Position numbers and translations under genes: made by a program. DNA of 26,575 bases from CAYRZF01 sp964428805 (lineage in GTDB: Bacteria > Methylomirabilota > Methylomirabilia > Rokubacteriales > CSP1-6): the NCBI GenBank assembly GCA_964428805.1, contig CAYRZF010000022.1:1-26575 (forward strand), written 5' to 3'. Shown piece by piece: positions 1 to 7,961 of the stretch (its first letter is position 1; each line of letters starts with the position of its first letter). The notes below the pieces were generated by a model that saw only the letters and a list, made by a program, of their open reading frames with translations, was not told the origin of the DNA and ran no database searches.

Positions 1-37
1 TTAAGTCCGCGGCGTCTCCCAGTTCCGCCACCCCGGC
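1..37 (-). tRNA. tRNA-Leu(UAA), 5' part only, cut by window edge
   Basis: Read on the minus strand, this is the 5' half of a leucine tRNA: acceptor 5' strand GCCGGGG, a D-arm of class II type (GTGGCGGAACTGGGAGACGC) and the 5' side of the anticodon stem ending in CTTAA. Bases 1-3 give anticodon UAA. The rest of the gene lies left of the window. It is the third tRNA in the array after Gly and Cys, and presumably part of the same transcript. Confidence 0.9.
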
Positions 38-49
38 GCGTTCTTGTGT

Positions 50-125
50 TGGAGGCGGCGAGCGGATTCGAACCGCTGAATAGAGGTTTTGCAGACCTCC
101 GCCTTGGCCACTTGGCTACGCCGCC
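50..125 (-). tRNA. tRNA-Cys(GCA)
   Basis: This is a complete cloverleaf on the minus strand. The acceptor stem pairs GGCGGCG with CGCCGCC, the anticodon stem GAGGT/ACCTC encloses the loop CTGCAAA (anticodon GCA), and the T-arm contains GGTTCGAATCC. The discriminator is U73, the usual identity base for cysteine, and the 3' CCA is encoded (bases 50-52). It lies 16 bp downstream of tRNA-Gly and 12 bp upstream of tRNA-Leu, so the three are very likely processed from one transcript. Confidence 0.97.
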
Positions 126-141
126 GATACCAGTCGAGATT

Positions 142-216
142 TGGAGCGGGAAACGGGATTTGAACCCGCGACCCCTACCTTGGCAAGGTAGTGCTCTGCC
201 GCTGAGCTATTCCCGC
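142..216 (-). tRNA. tRNA-Gly(GCC)
   Basis: This is a complete cloverleaf on the minus strand. The acceptor stem pairs GCGGGAA with TTCCCGC, the anticodon stem CTACC/GGTAG encloses the loop TTGCCAA (anticodon GCC), and the T-arm contains GGTTCAAATCC. The discriminator is U73 and the 3' CCA is encoded (bases 142-144). It is the first gene after the promoter at 232-260. The order Gly(GCC)-Cys(GCA)-Leu(UAA) matches glyW-cysT-leuZ of Escherichia coli, which also lies downstream of pgsA. Confidence 0.97.
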
Positions 217-231
217 AAAGAACCGGGCGGA

Positions 232-260
232 ATTGTAACAAAGGCCTGGAAACCTGTCAA
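232..260 (-). promoter_or_regulatory. sigma-70 promoter of the tRNA array
   Basis: On the minus strand a consensus -35 box TTGACA (255-260) is separated by exactly 17 bp from a -10 box TACAAT (232-237). Initiation would fall near 225, about 9 bases before tRNA-Gly, and the bases after the -10 box are GC-rich (TTCCGCCCGG), as in stringently controlled stable-RNA promoters. The promoter sits just past the galT stop codon, so the tRNAs need not depend on readthrough from galT. Confidence 0.9.
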
Positions 261-279
261 CTTAGGGGACATTTCCGGC

Positions 280-1278
280 TCAGGCCGGCTCTTCCCTGAG
301 GTAGCGTGCCGCATCCTCCGGGGGGGTCGGATTGATAAAAAACCCACTCCCCCACTCGAATCCCGCGACTTTGGTCAGCTTCGGGATGACTTCCAGGTGC
401 CAGTGGTAGTGGTCGAGAGACGGCTCCCGTAGGGGTGCGGTATGAAGCATGAAATTAAAGGGGGGATCCTTCAGGACCCGATTCATTCGTCGCAGGAGCT
501 CGACGACGATCCAAGCCAGCGCCCGGACTTCTTCGAGGCCGACTTCCTCGTAGGCGGAGCGGTGGGTCGTCGGGAGAATCCAGGATTCGAAGGGAAATCG
601 CGGGGCAAAGGGCGCCACCGCGATGAAGCCTCCCGCGTCCAGGATGACCCGGCCGCCGGCTTGCCGCTCCTGGCGCACGATATCGCACCAGACGCAGCGC
701 TCTTTCCTCCGGAAATACCGAGCGGCCCCTTCCAACTCCTCCTCGACCATGATCGGCACAATGGGGGTGGCGATCAGCTGCGAGTGAGGATGCTCGAGGG
801 AGGCGCCCGCCGCCTCGCCGTGGTTCTTGAAGATCAGGACGTAGTCGAAGCGCGGGTCTTTCTTGAGGTCCACCATCCGTTCCCGGTACGTCCAGAGGAC
901 GTCCATCACCGCCGCTTCGGGGAGACTGGCAAGCGTTGCCGTGTGTTCCGGGGTCTCGATGATCACCTCGTGGGCGCCGATTCCGTTCATCCGATCGTAG
1001 AGCCCCTCTCCCTGAGGCTCGAGCTCGCCCTCGATGCGCAGCGCGGGGAACTTGTTGGAGACCACGCGCAGCGACCAGCCTCCCGTGTTGGCCGGCGTCC
1101 CGGGAGGCCGGAGGGCGAAAATTTCAGGCGGCGTCTGGCCTTCGTTGCCGGGACAGAACACGCAGCGGCCGCCCTTCGCCCGGACCGGATCCGGACCGAA
1201 GTCCGAGGGACGGCGCGCGCGTTCGGTGGAAATGATGACCCACCGGCCCACCACCGGATCCTTTCTCAGCTCTGGCAT
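280..1278 (-). CDS. galT: Galactose-1-phosphate uridylyltransferase
   Basis: The product (332 aa) would exchange UMP between UDP-glucose and galactose-1-phosphate in the Leloir pathway, in the cytoplasm. The sequence shows the HIT-superfamily active site LEHPHSQ (residues 161-167), in which His165 would be the uridylylated residue. It also has a zinc-type pair CVFC (39-42), a second Cys pair CVWC (195-198) and the C-terminal HYHWHLEVIPK segment of the second HIT half. The frame stays open upstream to 1407, but that stretch overlaps gpsA and is not family-like. The ATG at 1278 begins the conserved MPELRKDPVVGRWVII. It follows gpsA by 19 bp, is the last gene of the pgsA operon, and is the only sugar gene in it. 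A related sugar-nucleotide transferase specificity cannot be excluded. Confidence 0.93.
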   Translation of the reverse strand: MPELRKDPVVGRWVIISTERARRPSDFGPDPVRAKGGRCVFCPGNEGQTPPEIFALRPPGTPANTGGWSLRVVSNKFPALRIEGELEPQGEGLYDRMNGIGAHEVIIETPEHTATLASLPEAAVMDVLWTYRERMVDLKKDPRFDYVLIFKNHGEAAGASLEHPHSQLIATPIVPIMVEEELEGAARYFRRKERCVWCDIVRQERQAGGRVILDAGGFIAVAPFAPRFPFESWILPTTHRSAYEEVGLEEVRALAWIVVELLRRMNRVLKDPPFNFMLHTAPLREPSLDHYHWHLEVIPKLTKVAGFEWGSGFFINPTPPEDAARYLREEPA

Positions 1279-1286
1279 ATCACCGG

Positions 1287-1312
1287 CGGAGGGGGACTCA
1301 CGCCCCCCTCCG
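1287..1312 (-). repeat. Perfect 9-bp hairpin across the gpsA stop codon
   Basis: On the minus strand, CGGAGGGGG (1304-1312) and CCCCCTCCG (1287-1295) form a perfect nine-pair stem around an eight-base loop. The gpsA TGA (1298-1300) lies inside the loop, and galT begins 8 bases after the stem. There is no T-run, so it is not a classic intrinsic terminator. It could protect the 3' end of the gpsA message or tune galT translation; neither is shown. The arm sequence resembles the outer stem at 10821-10864. Confidence 0.6.
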
Positions 1313-2323
1313 AGCCGGGAGGGGGTCTTCCTCGGCCCGGAATTCGCGCTGGAGCAGCGCCGCCAGCGCCTCCTGGGGTGTCTTCCCCTCGAAGAGGACG
1401 GCCGCAACTTCTTCGCAGATCGGCAGGGTCACCCCCACCCGGCGTGCGAGGATGGTAGCCGAGACACTCGTCCTCGCGCCCTCCGCGACCATCCGAGTCT
1501 GTCGCCGCGCCTCGTCGAGCGTCTTTCCCCCTGCCAACGCCAAGCCCAGGGCATGATTGCGGCTCAGGGAACCGGTGCACGTCAGGACCAGGTCGCCCAT
1601 GCCCGCCAGTCCCGCGAACGTTGCCGGGGCGGCGCCCAGCGCGACCCCGAGCCGCGTGATCTCGGCCAGCCCGCGGGTGATGAGGGCCGCGCGCGCGTTT
1701 TCCCCCAGCCCCAGGCCGTCGGAGATGCCGGTGGCGATGGCGATGACGTTCTTGAGCGCGCCCCCGATCTCCACCCCGACCACGTCGCGGTTGGTATAGA
1801 GGCGGAACTCGCGCGAGGAAAGCTCGTGCTGGAGCGCGTGGGCGATGTCCGGGTCGGACGAAGCCACGACGGCTGCGGTCGGACGCAACAGGGCGACCTC
1901 CCGGGCAAAGGTTGGCCCGGAGAGCACGGCGATGGGCGAATCCGGGCACCGTGCGTTCACGATCTCTGACATGCGGCGCGCGTGCTCCGGTTCCAGCCCC
2001 TTCGTGGCGGAAAGGATCGGTGTCCCCTTCGACAATGCCCGAGCCATCGCCTCAGTCACGCCGTCGAAGGCGTGAGACGGGACCACCACGATGACCAAGC
2101 CCGCGCCCGCGAGGGCCTCCGCCAGATCCGACGTGACGCTCAGGCGTGATGGCAACGGGATTCCGGGAAGATACCATGGATTTTCCGCCGTGGCGCGAAT
2201 CAGCCTCGCCAGCTCGGCGTCCCGCACCCACAGACGGGGAGACAGTTCCAGCCGGCCCAGGTGAACCGTCAGTGCCGTGCCCCAACTGCCGCCACCGATC
2301 ACCGCGACCGGCCCTGTCGTCAT
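1298..2323 (-). CDS. gpsA: Glycerol-3-phosphate dehydrogenase [NAD(P)+]
   Basis: The product (341 aa) would reduce dihydroxyacetone phosphate to sn-glycerol-3-phosphate, the backbone for phospholipids, in the cytoplasm. It has the N-terminal dinucleotide-binding loop GGGSWGTAL (10-18), LSGPTFAREV (134-143) and GGALKNVIAIATGISDG with catalytic Lys191. Length is normal for the family. The ATG overlaps the plsY stop codon by 4 bp (ATGA), so the two are probably translationally coupled. It supplies the substrate of PlsY encoded just upstream. Confidence 0.97.
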   Translation of the reverse strand: MTTGPVAVIGGGSWGTALTVHLGRLELSPRLWVRDAELARLIRATAENPWYLPGIPLPSRLSVTSDLAEALAGAGLVIVVVPSHAFDGVTEAMARALSKGTPILSATKGLEPEHARRMSEIVNARCPDSPIAVLSGPTFAREVALLRPTAAVVASSDPDIAHALQHELSSREFRLYTNRDVVGVEIGGALKNVIAIATGISDGLGLGENARAALITRGLAEITRLGVALGAAPATFAGLAGMGDLVLTCTGSLSRNHALGLALAGGKTLDEARRQTRMVAEGARTSVSATILARRVGVTLPICEEVAAVLFEGKTPQEALAALLQREFRAEEDPLPARRGA

Positions 2324-2919
2324 GAGACCGAGACCCGCTGGCCCAACTTCCGCTCCGTGCCCGCGAACAGCCGGGCCACGTTGTCCCGGTGTCTGAGCGC
2401 GATAATCAGCCCGACCGCGAGTGCCGCGACCCCTGCGCTCCAGTCATACCGAAGGAGGAAGGCCCCGATCGGCAGGCACAGGGCGGCGCTCAGCGACGCC
2501 AGCGAGATGTACCGGAATGTCAACGCGACCGCGACCCACACCAGCAGGGTCGGGAGCACGGCCAGCGGTATGAGTTGCAGGAATGCCCCGAGGCCCGTCG
2601 CCATCCCCTTGCCGCCGTGAAAGCCGAGAAACACCGGCCAGCAATTGCCGACCACGGCCACGAGTGCTCCCAGGCTCCCCCACCAAGGCTCGGGCCCGAG
2701 GGACAGGGCGATCCACACCGCGACGTAGCCCTTTCCCGCGTCCAGAAGAAGGGTGATCGCCGCGGGGACCTTCCCGAGGGTACGGAGGACGTTGGTGGCG
2801 CCGATGTTGCCGCTCCCCTGCCTGCGGATGTCCACACCGGCGACCCGCGCGACCAGATAGCCGAACGGCAGGGCACCTACCAGGTAAACGAGAAGGAGAC
2901 CGCCGAGCGTCAGGACCAT
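2320..2919 (-). CDS. plsY: Acyl-phosphate:glycerol-3-phosphate acyltransferase PlsY
   Basis: This integral membrane enzyme (199 aa) would acylate glycerol-3-phosphate with acyl-phosphate, the first acyl transfer of phospholipid synthesis. It shows the family motifs SGNIGATNVLR (36-46), DAGKG (60-64) and GGKGMATG (102-109), and a C-terminal HRDNVARLFAGTE. Several hydrophobic segments span the protein. Before the PVF segment it has Gly-Asn (91-92) where I would expect Gly-His in most homologues, a minor oddity. It overlaps pgsA by 10 bp on one side and gpsA by 4 bp on the other, a compact phospholipid operon. Confidence 0.96.
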   Translation of the reverse strand: MVLTLGGLLLVYLVGALPFGYLVARVAGVDIRRQGSGNIGATNVLRTLGKVPAAITLLLDAGKGYVAVWIALSLGPEPWWGSLGALVAVVGNCWPVFLGFHGGKGMATGLGAFLQLIPLAVLPTLLVWVAVALTFRYISLASLSAALCLPIGAFLLRYDWSAGVAALAVGLIIALRHRDNVARLFAGTERKLGQRVSVS

Positions 2920-3488
2920 CGCTCCGGATCCCGAACGAGGGCGTGATAATCGGCCTTCCGGAAAAAGCGATAGAAGTAGTCAGCCCCGGAAAACACCGTG
3001 AGCGCGAGGGCTCCCCACAGCGCCCCAAAGGAGAGCCAGTGGAAGGGCACATACTGGACGGGCGGGACGCCCTTGTCGAGAATCAGCAGCGTAATCGCCA
3101 CATACTGGCTTGCCGTCTTGTACTTCGCGAGCCTGGACACCGGAACGCTCACCCCCACCCAGGCGGAGATCCACCTGAGCGCCGTCACTGCGAACTCGCG
3201 CCCGATGATCACCACCACCATCCACGCCGGGACTTTATCGATCTGGACCAGAGAGATCAGGGCGGCGGCGACGAGCAGTTTGTCAGCCACCGGATCGAGC
3301 AGCTTGCCGAGCGTCGTGACCTGATTTCGGCGGCGCGCGATCATGCCATCCAGCCAATCCGTGAGCGACGCGGCGATGAAAATCACCGCCGCGATGAGGA
3401 CATGAACTCGTGAGGAGGAGATCAGGAACACCATCACGAGCGGGACGAGAACGATCCGGGCCAGGGTGAGGGAGATGGGGATATTCAC
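2910..3488 (-). CDS. pgsA: CDP-diacylglycerol--glycerol-3-phosphate 3-phosphatidyltransferase
   Basis: This membrane enzyme (192 aa) would make phosphatidylglycerolphosphate from CDP-diacylglycerol and glycerol-3-phosphate. The CDP-alcohol phosphotransferase signature is complete: D44xxD47-G48xxA51-R52-x8-G61xxxD65xxxD69. Hydrophobic helices flank it. The start is a GTG at 3488, whose protein start MNIPISLTLARI is typical of the family; no strong ribosome-binding site is visible. It is first in the operon pgsA-plsY-gpsA-galT, about 30 bases downstream of the predicted transcription start. Confidence 0.95.
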   Translation of the reverse strand: MNIPISLTLARIVLVPLVMVFLISSSRVHVLIAAVIFIAASLTDWLDGMIARRRNQVTTLGKLLDPVADKLLVAAALISLVQIDKVPAWMVVVIIGREFAVTALRWISAWVGVSVPVSRLAKYKTASQYVAITLLILDKGVPPVQYVPFHWLSFGALWGALALTVFSGADYFYRFFRKADYHALVRDPERWS

Positions 3489-3523
3489 GGTCTTATTCGC
3501 CCGCCGAGCGCTGGAACGACGTC

Positions 3524-3553
3524 ATTATGGGGCGCTCCTTTGGGAGTTGTCAA
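3524..3553 (-). promoter_or_regulatory. sigma-70 promoter of pgsA-plsY-gpsA-galT
   Basis: On the minus strand a consensus -35 TTGACA (3548-3553) is followed after 18 bp by CATAAT (3524-3529; five of six to consensus). It lies between the comB stop and the pgsA start, the only sizeable gap here. The spacer contains a small inverted repeat CTCC-CAAA-GGAG, which might be an operator or chance. Confidence 0.82.
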
Positions 3554-3575
3554 GGCAGCCGAACCCCACGGCGGC

Positions 3576-4298
3576 TCACGCCGCGGTCAGGCCGCCGTTT
3601 CGGAAAAGGGGAACGAGCGGCCACGCATCGAGGGAGAGGCAAACGGCCAGGTCCTTCTCCCGTCCAGCACGGGCCAGGTGGCGCGCCCACTTCGAGTCCC
3701 TGCTGAGGTCGGCCAGCCGGTCGCGGTAGTCGCGGGCGACGGAGCGTGCGATCGTCGCCTCATCGCTCAGCTCGAGCGGGGTCCCGCCGGTCGCCAGTGT
3801 CTCCACGATCAAGCCCGCGCAGACCGTGTCTTCCAGGGAAACACCTCCGCTCTCCCCCGCGCAAACGAGGGTGAGGTCCCGGCACTGGTCCCTCACCCAG
3901 TGGCTGATCGCCTTCACGTTGACCAGCGCTGCCACCGCGGTGACAGCCGCTCGGGATGCCGTCAGCAGCAGGGCCCGGGTGCCGTTCGAGGTGGTTAAGA
4001 TGATCACTTTCCCCGCGACTCGATCGGCGCTGTACTCCAGCGGCGAGTTCCCGAGGTCGAAGCCCGCGATTGGCTCCCCCCCGCGCTCCCCTGCGAGGAG
4101 GACCTGCCCGGAGGGAAAGCCGCGCGCTCGCTCGCGCGCGGCGCCAGGCGTGAGGACAGGAATGACCATGCGACAGCCGTGGGAGAGGGCGGTCGTCACC
4201 GTAGTGGCTGCCCGGAAGACGTCGATGACGACGACCGCCCGCGAGTGGAGATCCCCCTGGCCGATCTCGTCGGGGATCAGGGCCACGTGGACGCGCAC
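3576..4298 (-). CDS. comB: ComB-family 2-phosphosulfolactate phosphatase
   Basis: The product (240 aa) belongs to the Mg-dependent acid phosphatase family named for ComB, which removes phosphate from 2-phosphosulfolactate in coenzyme M synthesis. Visible family blocks are VVVIDVFRAATT (22-33), GERGGEPIAGFDLGNSP (70-86), TTSNGT (102-107) and CAGESGGVSLED (146-157). The start is GTG at 4298, with GGGGAT about 7 bases upstream and only 5 bp after the argG stop, so it is co-transcribed with argG. No other coenzyme M gene is in the window, and bacterial members may act on another substrate; the family call is firm, the substrate is not. It occupies the place where argH is often found. Confidence 0.85.
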   Translation of the reverse strand: MRVHVALIPDEIGQGDLHSRAVVVIDVFRAATTVTTALSHGCRMVIPVLTPGAARERARGFPSGQVLLAGERGGEPIAGFDLGNSPLEYSADRVAGKVIILTTSNGTRALLLTASRAAVTAVAALVNVKAISHWVRDQCRDLTLVCAGESGGVSLEDTVCAGLIVETLATGGTPLELSDEATIARSVARDYRDRLADLSRDSKWARHLARAGREKDLAVCLSLDAWPLVPLFRNGGLTAA

Positions 4299-4303
4299 GG
4301 GTT

Positions 4304-5515
4304 CTATCCCCGGCGATCGCGGAGGGCGCGGATCCGGAGCCGGAGCGCGTTGAGGTTGATGAATCCCTCGGCGTCTTTCTGGCGATACACCTGGTCGGCC
4401 TCGAACGTGGCGAAGTCCGGCCGGTAGAGGGTCCTGGGGGATTTGCGGCCCTGCACGCTCACGCTCCCCTTGTAGAGCTTGACGCGCACGGTGCCGGTCA
4501 CATCCTGCTGGGCCTCGTCCATCAGGCGCTGAAGGGCGACCCGCTCGGGGGAGAACCAGTAGCCGTAATAGACCATCTCCGCGTAGCGTGGCACGAGCGA
4601 ATCGCGGAGGTGCAGGAGCTCGCGGTCTAGGGTGAGAGATTCCAGGGCGCGGCGGGCGGCGTGCAGGATCGTCCCGCCCGGCGTCTCGTACACGCCCCGC
4701 GACTTCATGCCCACGTAGCGGTTTTCCACCAGATCCACCCGACCGATCCCGTGTTCAGCCCCGACCCGATTCAAACGCTCGAGCAGCTCCACGGGGGCGA
4801 GGCGCCGGCCGTCCACGGAGACCGGGATCCCGGCCTCGAACTCGATCTCCACCTGGACAGGGATGTCGGGAGCCGCCTCGGGGGAGACCGTGAGGAGGAA
4901 CATCTTGGGTGGCGGCTCGACCCACGGGTCCTCGAGGATTCCGCCTTCGTAGGAGACGTGGAACAGGTTCCGATCGGTGGAATACGGGTGCTCGGCGGTC
5001 ACTGGAACCGGGATGTCGTGGCGCTGGGCGAAGGCGATGAGAGCCGACCGGGAGTTGAGCTCCCATTCCCGCCACGGCGCGATGACCTTGAGGTGCGGCG
5101 CCAGGGCTGCGTACGTCAGCTCGAAGCGGACCTGATCGTTCCCTTTGCCGGTCGCCCCGTGAGCCACCGCGTCTGCCCCTTCCTGCGCCGCGAGCTCCAC
5201 CTGGCGCTTTGCGATCAGCGGCCGCGCGATGGAGGTGCCGAGAAGGTACCCGCCTTCGTAGACCGCGTTGGCGCGGAGCATGGGGAAGACGAAGTCCCTC
5301 ACGAACTCCTCCCGGAGATCCTCGACGAACACGCGGGCGGCCCCGGTCTTGAGCGCCTTGTCCCGCACCGTGAGCAGCTCCTCGCCCTGCCCCAGATCGG
5401 CACAGAAGGCAACGACCTCACAGCCGTAGGTCTCGATGAGCCAGCGGAGGATGACCGAGGTGTCCAGGCCGCCGGAGTAAGCCAGAACCACCTTCCGCAC
5501 CGGTCGGTCGGGCAT
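4304..5515 (-). CDS. argG: Argininosuccinate synthase
   Basis: The product (403 aa) would condense citrulline and aspartate with ATP to argininosuccinate, in the cytoplasm. The N-terminal ATP-pyrophosphatase loop AYSGGLDTS (12-20) and the family segment GATGKGNDQVRFELTY are plain, and the length is typical. I chose the ATG at 5515 (MPDRPVRKVVLAYSGG); a TTG at 5530 is in frame but overlaps the upstream gene. It follows the 95-aa gene by 7 bp and is followed by comB after 5 bp. It works with ArgB, ArgD and ArgF encoded upstream. Confidence 0.97.
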   Translation of the reverse strand: MPDRPVRKVVLAYSGGLDTSVILRWLIETYGCEVVAFCADLGQGEELLTVRDKALKTGAARVFVEDLREEFVRDFVFPMLRANAVYEGGYLLGTSIARPLIAKRQVELAAQEGADAVAHGATGKGNDQVRFELTYAALAPHLKVIAPWREWELNSRSALIAFAQRHDIPVPVTAEHPYSTDRNLFHVSYEGGILEDPWVEPPPKMFLLTVSPEAAPDIPVQVEIEFEAGIPVSVDGRRLAPVELLERLNRVGAEHGIGRVDLVENRYVGMKSRGVYETPGGTILHAARRALESLTLDRELLHLRDSLVPRYAEMVYYGYWFSPERVALQRLMDEAQQDVTGTVRVKLYKGSVSVQGRKSPRTLYRPDFATFEADQVYRQKDAEGFINLNALRLRIRALRDRRG

Positions 5516-5522
5516 GGAAGGT

Positions 5523-5810
5523 CTACCCAAGCTGAAAGCCCAGCTCGCGCGACTTGGCGCCCTTCGGCGGGTGTGGGTACAGCGTGATGCGCTTGATGTT
5601 GTAATACAGGCAGTAGATCTGCCGCGTCGTTTCGTCGTCGTAGGCCGACAGGCAGAGCCAGTTCTCTTTCATCTGAAGCAGGCTCCGGATGTGGAGGACG
5701 CTTCCGTCGTCGAAAAGAAATTCAACCACAGGGCTGGCGACCTTCTGTTCCCGGGCAAAGGTTCGCGCCTGGTCGCGAAAGTGCTGCTCGAAGAATGTCC
5801 GGTCAAACAT
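5523..5810 (-). CDS. Uncharacterised 95-aa protein inside the arginine cluster
   Basis: I do not recognise the family. The protein begins MFDRTFFEQHFRDQARTF and continues with short alternating hydrophobic stretches (VVEFLFDDGSVLHI, WLCLSAYDD, QIYCLYYNIKRITLYP). That pattern suggests a small beta-barrel of SH3 or LSm type after an N-terminal helix; this is pattern reading only. There is no signal peptide or membrane segment. Its ATG overlaps the argF 3' end by 8 bp, and its stop is 7 bp before argG, so it is embedded in the arginine operon and probably translationally coupled to argF. The overlap and the plausible protein composition argue that it is real. A regulatory or RNA-binding role is possible but unsupported. 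Confidence 0.75.
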   Translation of the reverse strand: MFDRTFFEQHFRDQARTFAREQKVASPVVEFLFDDGSVLHIRSLLQMKENWLCLSAYDDETTRQIYCLYYNIKRITLYPHPPKGAKSRELGFQLG

Positions 5811-6720
5811 CGTCGGCTCCCAGCAGGTGCAGGACCACCGCCTTCTGGGCGTGCAGCCGGTTTTCCGATTGGTCCAGGACCACGCTCTGCGGCCCGTCCA
5901 GGACGGAATCCGAGATCTCTTCGCCACGGTGGGCGGGCAGGCAGTGCATGACCAGCGCTCCCGGCTTGGCGTACCCAACCAGATGCTCGTTGAGCTGATA
6001 CGGCTGGAACGCCGCCAGCCGTTTCTCCCGTTCGGCCTCCTGCCCCATGCTGATCCAGCCGTCGGTGTAGAGGACGTCCGCGCCCTCGGCGGCCTCGCGC
6101 GGCTCCGTGGTCAGCCCCAGGCGACCGCCAAGGGCCCGCGCCGCGTCCTGGATCCGGGGGTCCGGCGCGTATCCCGGCGGCGTCGCGACCGTCATCGGAG
6201 TGCCGAGGAGCGCCCCCAGCAGCAGCAACGAATGGCAGACATTGTTCCCGTCGCCGATCCACGCCAACCGGATCGCCGCGAGGTCCATTCCCCGCTCCCA
6301 GAGCGTGAAGAAGTCCGCGAGCGCCTGGCACGGGTGCTCCAGGTCCGAAAGGCCATTGATGACGGGCACCGTCGCGTGGGTCGCCAGCATCTCGACGGTA
6401 GCGTGGCGGAAGGTGCGCGCCGCGATGATGTGAACCCAGCGGCTCAGGTTCCGCGCGATGTCCGGGACCGACTCACGTACGCCGAGGCCGATTTCCTGGG
6501 CTGAGAGATAGACCGCCGCTCCGCCGAGCTGCGCCATGCCGACCTCGAAGGTCACCCGGGTGCGCAAGGATTGCTTTTCGAAGATCAGCGCCATGCTCCT
6601 GCCGGCCAGCGGCGCCCAGCGGTCCCCCGCCTTCTGACGGGCCTTGAGGGCCGCCGTGGCCCGAAAAAGCTGGAGGACCTCCTCCCGGCTCAGGTCCCTG
6701 ATCGAAATGAAGTGGTTCAT
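5803..6720 (-). CDS. argF: Ornithine carbamoyltransferase
   Basis: The product (305 aa) would form citrulline from ornithine and carbamoyl phosphate. It has the carbamoyl-phosphate loop SLRTR (51-55), the HPCQAL motif (129-134) and the ornithine-side HCLPAHRGEE motif near the C-terminus. Length is normal. It follows argD by 32 bp; the ribosome-binding site before ATG 6720 is weak. A five-codon reading frame beginning with the same ATGAACCAC sequence sits just upstream at 6737-6751. It overlaps the next gene by 8 bp. Confidence 0.97.
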   Translation of the reverse strand: MNHFISIRDLSREEVLQLFRATAALKARQKAGDRWAPLAGRSMALIFEKQSLRTRVTFEVGMAQLGGAAVYLSAQEIGLGVRESVPDIARNLSRWVHIIAARTFRHATVEMLATHATVPVINGLSDLEHPCQALADFFTLWERGMDLAAIRLAWIGDGNNVCHSLLLLGALLGTPMTVATPPGYAPDPRIQDAARALGGRLGLTTEPREAAEGADVLYTDGWISMGQEAEREKRLAAFQPYQLNEHLVGYAKPGALVMHCLPAHRGEEISDSVLDGPQSVVLDQSENRLHAQKAVVLHLLGADDV

Positions 6721-6752
6721 GCGCCCGGAGGCCAGCTCAAATGTGGTTCATC

Positions 6753-7949
<1,197 letters not shown>

Positions 7950-7961
7950 GGTTGTGCCCCT

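Noticed and set aside
271..290. Possible galT terminator (CCGGC-TCAG-GCCGG stem)
   Set aside because: Only five pairs, and no T-run on the minus strand.
1279..1407. Longer galT reading from 1407
   Set aside because: The extra residues overlap gpsA and are low-complexity basic sequence; family similarity begins at ATG 1278.
442..1458. Plus-strand frame opposite galT
   Set aside because: Antisense shadow; runs through the galT and gpsA ends with no family features.
4661..5587. Long plus-strand frame opposite argG
   Set aside because: No recognisable motif, and argG on the minus strand explains the codon bias.
5811..5978. Longer version of the 95-aa gene from 5978
   Set aside because: The extension is an argF shadow rich in Arg, Ser, Trp and Cys.
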